From CBDUXT01 sp965371245 (GTDB lineage: Bacteria; Planctomycetota; Phycisphaerae; UBA1845), in assembly GCA_965371245.1 (NCBI GenBank), contig CBDUXT010000010.1:26074-90073 (forward strand): a DNA stretch of 64,000 nucleotides, read 5' to 3'. Each line of letters begins with the position of its first letter. Positions within the stretch are counted from its first letter, which is position 1. The translations under genes were made by a program, and so were the position numbers. Shown piece by piece: positions 57,506 to 64,000 of the stretch. The notes under the pieces are model-generated. The model did no database searches and had not been told where the DNA came from. It worked only from the letters and a program-made list of their open reading frames with translations.

Positions 57506-59296
57506 ATGCCCCGTGTGTTTGTAAGCAGGATGTCAGTCTTGACGAAACGACCAAACCCATTCCTGTCGGCCGGGCTGCTTGTGTTCGCCGGTCTTGTCCC
57601 GGTGGCGCTGGGGCGTGGAGCGCCGGTGCATGAACAGGTGGCTCAAGCCGAGTCGATGCGAATCGAGATGATCGATCGCGTCTCCCCGAGCGTCGTGTGC
57701 GTCTTCGACGGGAACCGTCGCGGCGGCGGCTCGGGTGTCCTGATCAGCCCCGATGGGTATGGGCTGACCAATTACCACGTCGTCGCCGGCCTTCTTCGCA
57801 CGCGGCGAGGCTGGGGCGGGCTGGGCGATCGTGTTCTTTACGAGCTCGAGGTGCTCGGGATCGACATGACGGGCGATGTGGCCATGTTCCGCCTCATCCC
57901 CCCGCGAGAGGGCTTTCGCTTTCCCTACTCGCCGCTGGGCGATTCCGAATCGGTTCGCGTGGGAGACACCGTCTTCGCCATGGGCAACCCGTTCATCCTC
58001 AGCGACGACTACACGCCGTCGGTGAGCATGGGTCTGGTGACCGGCACGCATCGCTACCAGGAGGGCGTGCGGGGGAACCTGGCGTATACGGATTGCATCC
58101 AGATCGATGCCTCGATCAACCCCGGAAACTCGGGCGGGCCGCTGTTCAACGAGGTCGGCGAGGTGATCGGGATCAACGGTCGCATCTCCGTCAACACACG
58201 CGGGCGGTTCAACGTCGGCTTCGGCTATGCCATCTCGTCCGAGCAGATCAAACGGTTCATGCCGGCGCTTCGTGCCGGCCTTCTGGCCATGCACGGGACC
58301 TGGCAGGCGCGGGTCGAGGCGGCTCCGGGAAAAGGTGTCGTGTTTTCAGAGGTCCGCCAGCCGGGTCCGGCCTTTGACGCCGGGATTCGCACCGGCGACC
58401 GACTCGTGGGACTCGATGGGCGGCCGATCAGCGTTCCGAATCAGGTGGCCAGCCTGCTGGGTACCTATCCGGCCGATTGGCCGCTGGTCCTTGAGATCGA
58501 GCGAGACGCGACCTCGCAAGAGGTGATCGTGCCGCTGGCGGCGATGGTTCCGCACATGAAGGCGCCGTTTCAGGTGACGCCCGAGGTGAACGTGCGTGAG
58601 CTCAAGCGCGTGCTGCGCCGGCACCGAGAGGTCTCGCTGGCGGGCGCTGCGGACAAACCGCCGACGCGGTGGCGTTGGACGGTGGTTCGTCGGCACGAAC
58701 AGGGCGCGGACGGCAAGACGCGCAGCCCCGAGCGATTTGAGGCGGTTCAAACGGGCACGGGGCCGATTCGATACCATCAAAGACACGCGGATGGCACCTC
58801 GGGAAGACTCATCGAGTTCGACCGCTGGACGGCCTCGCAGCGTGCGGGCGATGGCGCCGAGCCGTTCGACCTGCTCGGCGACGATCGGATGGTGCTCGGG
58901 GCGCTGTACACGGCGCACCGTTGGTTGCGATCGCCGGTCGAGGACTACGACCTGACGGACGTGGTCCATGCCGGCGGCGGCGCGATGGTGGTGCCCGGTC
59001 AAGCCGTGTCGGTGGGCACGCCGGGGCGCGACGCCGATGCGCCGGCGGAACTCCCGCTTCTTGAAGTGATTCAATGGCCCTTGGGCGAGGAGGCCGTCGC
59101 CCGTTTCTCCTTCGGCGAGCAGTCGGCGCTATTGGTTCGCATCGTCGCCCACGACACCGTCTCCGGCAACGAGGCAACGATCCTCTTGAGCGACCATCGG
59201 GACGTCGGCGGGGTGATCCGCCCGTGTACGATCGAGGTTCGCGGCGCGGGCTACGCCTACCGCGAGACGCTGGGCGACTGGGAGCTGTCGCCATGA
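57506..59296 (+). CDS. HtrA/DegP-like serine protease with PDZ
   Basis: A 596-residue exported S1C protease. The catalytic triad is complete: His91 (LTNYHVVAG), Asp124 (MTGDVAMFRL) and Ser209 (NPGNSGGPLFN). A PDZ domain (residues about 275-350) follows, then an unassigned C-terminal region (about 370-596). It probably acts in periplasmic protein quality control. The start could be ATG 57506 or 57530. Its stop overlaps the next HtrA-like gene (ATGA). Two further paralogues follow, both lacking the triad. Confidence 0.9.
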   Translation: MPRVFVSRMSVLTKRPNPFLSAGLLVFAGLVPVALGRGAPVHEQVAQAESMRIEMIDRVSPSVVCVFDGNRRGGGSGVLISPDGYGLTNYHVVAGLLRTRRGWGGLGDRVLYELEVLGIDMTGDVAMFRLIPPREGFRFPYSPLGDSESVRVGDTVFAMGNPFILSDDYTPSVSMGLVTGTHRYQEGVRGNLAYTDCIQIDASINPGNSGGPLFNEVGEVIGINGRISVNTRGRFNVGFGYAISSEQIKRFMPALRAGLLAMHGTWQARVEAAPGKGVVFSEVRQPGPAFDAGIRTGDRLVGLDGRPISVPNQVASLLGTYPADWPLVLEIERDATSQEVIVPLAAMVPHMKAPFQVTPEVNVRELKRVLRRHREVSLAGAADKPPTRWRWTVVRRHEQGADGKTRSPERFEAVQTGTGPIRYHQRHADGTSGRLIEFDRWTASQRAGDGAEPFDLLGDDRMVLGALYTAHRWLRSPVEDYDLTDVVHAGGGAMVVPGQAVSVGTPGRDADAPAELPLLEVIQWPLGEEAVARFSFGEQSALLVRIVAHDTVSGNEATILLSDHRDVGGVIRPCTIEVRGAGYAYRETLGDWELSP

Positions 59297-60357
59297 TCCG
59301 CCCCGGTGTCACTCGTCTGGCTCTTTTCATCGGGCTCGCGGCCGGCGCCGCGGCACATGGCGGCGGATTCGATCGCGCGATTTCCATGGCGCTGCCTCGA
59401 GTGGTGAAGCTCTATGGGCTCGGGGCCGGGTTGCAGGCCGGCTACGGTACCGGCGTCATCGTATCGGCGGACGGTCGCGTGTTGACGGTTTTCTCGTTGT
59501 TGATCGATGCTCGGCGCATTCGCGCGGTGACCGCCGAGGGAACCACCTACGGTGCGACGGTCCTGTTTCGCGACGCCGAGCGGCAGTTGGCGTTGTTGCA
59601 GCTCACTCCGCCCGTAAGCGACGAGGTCACGACCGACCGGCAGGCCGTCGGTCCGTTTCCTTTTTTCGACATCAGCCGCGAACAGGTGTTGCACCCGGGC
59701 GACTGGGTTCTGGCCGCCGGCAACGCCTTCAAGGTGGCCGAAGGGGCCGAGCCGGTGTCGGCGGCGCATGGTGTGTTTTCGACGCGCACGCGCCTCGATG
59801 CCCGGCGGCGGCTCAAAGACTTCCCCTACCGCGGAGACGTGTTGGTCATCGATGCCATCACCAGTAACCCCGGCGCGCCGGGCAGCGCGCTGGTCAACCT
59901 CGACGGTGTGTTCGTCGGGATGATCGGGCGCGTGGTCATGTCCAATCTGACGCACACCCACTTCAACTACGCCATTCCGCGCGACGTCCTCGCGGGCTTT
60001 CTGGACGATGCGGAGGCGGCCGAGTCCGGCGACGGAACCGACGCGCTTCGTTCGTTGGCGGCGGTTCTAAGGATGCGTTCCACCGAGGACGCGGGGTACG
60101 ATCCGGGGATTCGGCTCAGCCGGGTCGGGTATCGTACGAAGTTCCCGTTTGTCGATCGGGTTCGGGTCGGCTCGCCCGCCCAACTCGCCGGCGTTCGCAG
60201 GGACGACCTGATCATGTCGGTGAACGGTCGATCCGTCTACGATGTTGGGGACTATGAGGCCCGCCGTAGGACGTTCCTGCCGGATGAGCCGATCGATCTG
60301 GTTGTTCGTCGCGGTCGAAAGATCATCAACATCCGCGTTGAACCGGAGAAGCCGTGA
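59293..60357 (+). CDS. Catalytically dead HtrA-like protein with PDZ
   Basis: A 354-residue exported protein of trypsin-like HtrA fold (GYGTGVIVSADGRVLTVFSLL ... ERQLALLQL ... SNPGAPGSALVNLDGVFVGM) with a C-terminal PDZ (VRVGSPAQLAGVRRDDLIMSVNG). The three catalytic positions are lost: TNxHV has become TVFSLL, the Asp of xDLALL has become Gln, and GNSGGPL has become GAPGSAL. It is therefore a pseudoprotease, perhaps an adaptor or regulator of the active HtrA encoded immediately upstream with a 4-base overlap. Confidence 0.85.
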   Translation: MIRPGVTRLALFIGLAAGAAAHGGGFDRAISMALPRVVKLYGLGAGLQAGYGTGVIVSADGRVLTVFSLLIDARRIRAVTAEGTTYGATVLFRDAERQLALLQLTPPVSDEVTTDRQAVGPFPFFDISREQVLHPGDWVLAAGNAFKVAEGAEPVSAAHGVFSTRTRLDARRRLKDFPYRGDVLVIDAITSNPGAPGSALVNLDGVFVGMIGRVVMSNLTHTHFNYAIPRDVLAGFLDDAEAAESGDGTDALRSLAAVLRMRSTEDAGYDPGIRLSRVGYRTKFPFVDRVRVGSPAQLAGVRRDDLIMSVNGRSVYDVGDYEARRRTFLPDEPIDLVVRRGRKIINIRVEPEKP

Positions 60358-61544
60358 TGACGGTTCGAAGAAAAATCGTCTGGGGACTGCTGGCGGTGCT
60401 GGCCGCCGGGAACGGCGGTCCTGCTCGCGGCGGCGACCTGCCGGACTCGGCGGCTGACCCCGAGCTTGAGTTGATGCGGGCGACGCAGGAGGCCTTCCGC
60501 GGCGTGGCTTCAGGCGCCAAGCGCTATCTGGTGCGGATTGAGACCCTTGGCGGCTCCCAACCGCGAGCGTTTGTCCAAGCGGCACCCAGCGACGATCCGA
60601 GTCGCCGGAAGAAGTCGCAGAACCCGTTCCGCGAGAGCACGGGTTCGAGTTTCCGCGTCGCGGACGGTCCCACGACGGGTATCATCTACTCGTCCGACGG
60701 CTTGATCATATCCAGCAGCTTCAACTTCGTTCGCGAACCGTTGTTGATCACGGTCAGCTTCTCCGACGGTCGGCGGCTGGCCGCGGAACTCGTTGCCCGC
60801 GACCAGGTACGCAAGCTCGCGCTCCTGAAAGTGGACGCGACCGACCTTCCCGTGCCCAAGTGGTACGACGTTCGCGACGTTCGCGTCGGGCAATGGGCCG
60901 TCTCGCTTGGTCTGGGGTTCGGCGGTGATGCGCCCTCCCTCACGGTCGGCATCATCAGCGCCGTCAACCGGATGAGCGGCAACGCGATTCAGACAGACGC
61001 CAAACTCAGCCCGGCCAACTACGGCGGTCCGCTCTGCGACCTTTCCGGGCGTTTCCTGGGCATCAGCGTGCCCATGGCGCAGCGTCCGGGCGAACTCGCC
61101 GGCGTCGAGATGTACGATTCCGGTGTCGGCTTCGCCCTGACCAAGGAGCGGGTGGATGAGATCGTCGCCGTCTTGAAGACCGGGCGGTCGCTCTACCGCG
61201 GTTGGCTGGGGATCCAGATCGATCGTCGCCAGCGTCAGGCCGTTGTCGTAGGGCGACTGGCCGATCCGTCGCCCATGCGATCCGCGGGCGTGAGAGCGGG
61301 CGACAAGATCATCGGCGCCGGCGACATGCCCATCCTTCACTACGGGCACTTGGTTCAGGCTCTCTACATGACGCCGGCCGGTGAGACGGTCCGGATGAAG
61401 ATGGAACGGGACGGCGAGGCGTTCGAGGTCGATGTGACGCTCGCGCGCGTCTCGGAACTGGGTCCGCTGCCGGAAGAAGAAGAACCGTTCGACCCGTCGT
61501 CGCCGGCCGATCCGGGCGAGGAAGGCCCCCAGCCCAAGCCGTAG
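60357..61544 (+). CDS. Catalytically dead HtrA-like protein with PDZ (second)
   Basis: A 395-residue exported protein, paralogue of the two upstream genes. HtrA-fold strings are clear (TTGIIYSSDGLIISSSFNFV, VRKLALLKVDATDLP, KLSPANYGGPLCDLSGRFLGI), and a PDZ follows (YRGWLGIQIDRR ... DKIIGAGD). The triad is lost: His is replaced in SSSFNFV, Asp by Lys in RKLALLKV, and Ser by Tyr in ANYGGP. The acidic, proline-rich tail ends with QPKP. Its ATG overlaps the TGA of the previous gene, so the three form one coupled unit. Confidence 0.85.
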   Translation: MTVRRKIVWGLLAVLAAGNGGPARGGDLPDSAADPELELMRATQEAFRGVASGAKRYLVRIETLGGSQPRAFVQAAPSDDPSRRKKSQNPFRESTGSSFRVADGPTTGIIYSSDGLIISSSFNFVREPLLITVSFSDGRRLAAELVARDQVRKLALLKVDATDLPVPKWYDVRDVRVGQWAVSLGLGFGGDAPSLTVGIISAVNRMSGNAIQTDAKLSPANYGGPLCDLSGRFLGISVPMAQRPGELAGVEMYDSGVGFALTKERVDEIVAVLKTGRSLYRGWLGIQIDRRQRQAVVVGRLADPSPMRSAGVRAGDKIIGAGDMPILHYGHLVQALYMTPAGETVRMKMERDGEAFEVDVTLARVSELGPLPEEEEPFDPSSPADPGEEGPQPKP

Positions 61545-61577
61545 ATGCGTGCCCGAGTGGGGTTTCTTCGAACCGAG

Positions 61578-61603
61578 CCGCGACCGTCAGGGAGCGGTTT
61601 TTT
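61578..61603 (+). terminator. Terminator-like hairpin after the HtrA triplet
   Basis: CCGC and GCGG (61578-61597) pair around a 12-base loop, directly followed by six T residues (61598-61603). The sequence is one arm of the type 1 palindromic repeat. It ends the plus-strand cluster before the convergent lgt gene. Confidence 0.55.
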
Positions 61604-61618
61604 ATCCCGTCTTGCCCC

Positions 61619-62818
61619 CTACGCCTCGGCGGCTCTGGCATCGACGAGGGGTGAACGCTCGGGCAGCCGCGTGAAGAGCACGAAGACGGCGACCAGTCCC
61701 ACAACCATCAAACCGAGGCTGACGAACTGCGAGATGGTCAGCCCGCCCACGTCGTGTGGGTTGTCCGAGCGGATCAACTCCAGGAGCGTGCGCGGCACGG
61801 GGTACAGGATCATCAGGGCCGCAATGACGACGCCGTGGCGTTTCCGCGCGTAGAACAGACCGGAAAGCACGCCGGACAGAATGAACGCATGCAGCGAGGA
61901 GTAGAGCTGTGCCGGATGGATGGGCATGGATTTGGATCGTGAGGCCAGTTCCTCAAGTTCCGACGCGGAGATGCCGCGGGATGGCTTGGCCCGTGAGGGG
62001 ATTCGCATCGCCTGGGACAGAAGTCCCATCTTTTGGGCACGAGCTTTTTGCTTCGCGGCGGCGGCCTCCATGGCCTCCTTGAGCTCTTGGGTTTCTTCCG
62101 CGTCCGGCGCCTTGGCCGAAGCCCGTTGGTATCGTTTGCGCGCGTCTTCGTACCGGCGGGTCGGCTCCTCGCGGTACTCGACTGACACGGAGAGGAGTTG
62201 TGCGGGCAACAGGTTTGGCTGGAGTATGATGGTGCGTTCCGCGCCGACGATCAACTCGGCCGGAACCGTGACGACGCGATCCTCCCACTGGCGGAAGTGA
62301 GCGGCACTTCCGTACGGGAACTGTACGGCCCAGGGTTTGGCCGGCTCTGCCGTCGCCCCCGCCCCGACGATGCACAGCCCGCCGTAGCAGCAACCGTTGA
62401 AAAAACAGCCCAGCCGCCCAAAGCCCAGCCCCCACAACGTGCTGGGCGCCAAAATGTCCAGGTAGAGCCGTAGCGAAATCCGCTTCCACCGGGCATACGT
62501 CAGCGCGGCGATCAAGGCCCCCAGGAACCCGCCGAGGAACTCCAGCCCGCCCCCGGTGATGTCGATGGCGGCCAGCAGCGGGCTTGGCGCCGGCGCGAAC
62601 TGCGACGACCAGTAATGGGCGACGTAGAAAACGCGGGCTCCGACGACGCCGAAGACCAACGAGAGAAACGCGATGTCCAGCACGACGTCCGGGTCGGCCT
62701 TGACCCGCTGGGCCCGCCGCATACCCAGCCAGACGGCGCTGAGAAAGCCGATGCACAGAAACACCCCGTATGTCTTCAAGGACCCGATGATCGGAAGGGG
62801 AATCAGTTCGGGATGCAC
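61619..62818 (-). CDS. lgt: Prolipoprotein diacylglyceryl transferase
   Basis: A 399-residue membrane enzyme that transfers diacylglycerol to the lipobox cysteine. Motifs include GGLEFLGGFLGALIAALTYAR, GRLGCFFNGCCYGG (family: GRxGNFINxExxG) and HPAQLYSSLHAFILSGVLSG, and C-terminal helices are intact. It is about 100 residues longer than E. coli Lgt because of a charged helical insert (about residues 215-300, EEPTRRYEDARKRYQRASAK onwards) before HPAQLY, in the periplasmic side region. Its many lipoprotein clients in this window fit. panC lies upstream, 88 bases away, on the same strand. Confidence 0.93.
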   Translation of the reverse strand: MHPELIPLPIIGSLKTYGVFLCIGFLSAVWLGMRRAQRVKADPDVVLDIAFLSLVFGVVGARVFYVAHYWSSQFAPAPSPLLAAIDITGGGLEFLGGFLGALIAALTYARWKRISLRLYLDILAPSTLWGLGFGRLGCFFNGCCYGGLCIVGAGATAEPAKPWAVQFPYGSAAHFRQWEDRVVTVPAELIVGAERTIILQPNLLPAQLLSVSVEYREEPTRRYEDARKRYQRASAKAPDAEETQELKEAMEAAAAKQKARAQKMGLLSQAMRIPSRAKPSRGISASELEELASRSKSMPIHPAQLYSSLHAFILSGVLSGLFYARKRHGVVIAALMILYPVPRTLLELIRSDNPHDVGGLTISQFVSLGLMVVGLVAVFVLFTRLPERSPLVDARAAEA

Positions 62819-62906
62819 GTCTGCGGTCCGTTGCGATCGAAAAGTGCTTGTGCGAAACGCCCGTCTCGACCCGACGGCCCTCGCTCTACCACGACTGCGG
62901 GGCAGT

Positions 62907-63770
62907 CTAGCCGCCGGCGGGCGGGACGTCCACGGCGATGTTGTCGATCAGCCGACAGGCCCCGATGCGGACGGCCAGGCAAATCCTTGCCGGTCGGTCC
63001 AGGATGGACAGGGGCTGTACGGTCGCCGCGTCAACGATTTCCACGTAGTCGATCTTGGCAGGACCGGCCGCGAGGATCGTACGCTCGATGCCCGAGATGA
63101 TCCGACTCGCGTCGCGCTCGCCGTTGTCGATGATCCCCCCGGCGGAAAACAGGGCCCGGCTCAGCGACGTCGCCTGGCGTCTGTGGTTCGAAGTAAGCCG
63201 GACGTTTCGACTAGACATGGCCAGCCCGTCAGCCTCACGGACGGTGGGGCAGGCGATGACCTCGGTCGAAAGGTTCAGGTCGGCGGCCATCCTCCGAATC
63301 ACGGCGAACTGCTGAAAGTCTTTCTCTCCGAAAAAGGCCAGCTCAGCCGGTAGAATGCTGAACAGCTTCGCCACCACCGTGGCGACGCCGTCGAAGTGCC
63401 CGGGGCGGTGCCGGCCGCAGAGGTGCTCCGTCACGCCGCTGACTCGAACGGTCGTCTTGCACTCTTCAGGCGGATACATGGTCTCGACCGAGGGCGCGAA
63501 AACCAGATCGACGCGTTCCGCTTCGCACGCCCGCAGATCTGCGTCCAGCGTGCGCGGGTATGTGTCCAGGTCTTCCGTAGGTGCGAACTGGGTGGGGTTT
63601 ACGAAGATGGTCACCGCGACGAAGCCGCAGCGCTCTTTGGCCGCGCGAATCAGCGAGAGATGGCCTTCATGCAGGGCGCCCATCGTGGGAACCAGACCCA
63701 CTAGCGTTCCGTCGCGTCGGGCCGACTGGACTGCCTGGCGGCAAGTCGGAATGTCGTGGTGGAGATCCAT
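62907..63770 (-). CDS. panC: Pantoate-beta-alanine ligase
   Basis: A 287-residue pantothenate synthetase, which condenses pantoate and beta-alanine with ATP. The nucleotide-binding HIGH-type motif MGALHEGH is near residue 30; FVNPTQF, FFGEKDFQQ and MSSRN follow at normal positions. Length matches the family. Cytoplasmic. It is upstream of lgt on the minus strand; no other pan gene is adjacent. Confidence 0.95.
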   Translation of the reverse strand: MDLHHDIPTCRQAVQSARRDGTLVGLVPTMGALHEGHLSLIRAAKERCGFVAVTIFVNPTQFAPTEDLDTYPRTLDADLRACEAERVDLVFAPSVETMYPPEECKTTVRVSGVTEHLCGRHRPGHFDGVATVVAKLFSILPAELAFFGEKDFQQFAVIRRMAADLNLSTEVIACPTVREADGLAMSSRNVRLTSNHRRQATSLSRALFSAGGIIDNGERDASRIISGIERTILAAGPAKIDYVEIVDAATVQPLSILDRPARICLAVRIGACRLIDNIAVDVPPAGG

Positions 63771-64000
63771 GAGCGTGAACCGTCGAAACGGAAGACGACT
63801 GAAACCACTGAACCCGACCGGGCGGGTTGTTCTATCGATGCAGCGAGCATGAATTCATGGGCGCCATGCTCACGCTTGCGTGAGCACGGTCTGGCGCGGC
63901 CATGCCACCCAACGCCGTGAACCTAGTGTTGCTCGGGCGGGTTCTAAGTGATTATGACAACGAAAGAAACAGCCTCCGTGCCGATGTTGTCTTTGTCGCG
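63771..64000. other. Right-edge region with perfect palindrome
   Basis: No gene is recognised in the last 230 bases. GCTCACGC-TT-GCGTGAGC (63868-63885) is a perfect 8-bp hairpin, of the same general class as 47833-47852, flanked by GGCGCCATG and a CGCGGCCATG-like arm. Confidence 0.6.

Overview
The window is GC-rich DNA that reads most naturally as a chromosomal segment of a planctomycete, possibly of the Phycisphaerae side. The grounds are: an elongation factor G with the sequence signature of the spirochaete/planctomycete/delta (spd) lineage, large secreted PQQ-like and prenyltransferase-fold proteins, a long MoxR-DUF58-BatA-type surface cluster, and many intergenic GC-rich palindromic repeats of the kind common in that phylum. 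No rRNA, tRNA, CRISPR array, phage or transposase gene was recognised. TGA serves as an ordinary stop throughout, often in 4-base ATGA overlaps.

Layout. (1) 462-3590, minus: nucleotide-sugar epimerase, MazG-like enzyme, FHA-GAF-PP2C phosphatase. (2) 3897-9469, plus: DUF1425-like lipoprotein, beta-barrel, EF-G (fusA), S-adenosylmethionine synthetase (metK). (3) 9509-12598, minus: a compact operon with a MerR-family regulator, a lipoprotein heavy-metal-associated (HMA) domain, an outer-membrane barrel and a two-domain thioredoxin-like protein. Both the HMA protein and the thioredoxin-like protein are interrupted only by in-frame TGA codons that fall exactly on the metal/redox cysteine positions (U-G-T-U, U-G-G-C, U-P-G-C), so they are predicted selenoproteins. 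A hairpin with a GGUC loop follows the HMA TGA pair. (4) 12887-19498, minus: a large outer-membrane barrel, two NHL-propeller lipoproteins, a 12-haem and a 4-haem cytochrome, which look like a trans-outer-membrane electron conduit; a penta-haem lipoprotein is divergent at 19747 across a shared promoter with a palindromic site. (5) 20497-23102, plus: a MITE-like element, a mono-haem lipoprotein, a retropepsin-like/PDZ protein. (6) 23146-26064, minus: FeoA, FeoB and a small Cys-rich Feo partner. (7) 26539-28482: two paralogous lipoproteins and a tiny secreted protein. (8) 28931-32149: a multi-PAS hybrid histidine kinase. (9) 32574-36769, plus: ferritin, an S9-family protein lacking its catalytic serine, and Ffh. 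(10) 37076-61544, plus: about 24 kb of envelope genes including MoxR, DUF58, two BatA/VWA proteins, a DUF4175-like protein, coiled-coil proteins, an NPCBM protein and three tandem HtrA paralogues of which only the first keeps its catalytic triad. (11) 61619-63770, minus: lgt and panC.

The most striking item is the MerR-HMA(Sec)-barrel-thioredoxin(Sec) operon. It looks like an envelope metal-handling system in which the thiol ligands have been replaced by selenols. The selenocysteine machinery itself is not in this window, so Sec insertion is inferred from the reading frames, motif positions and hairpins. Ferritin, Feo and the cytochrome conduit suggest an iron-rich, redox-active lifestyle.
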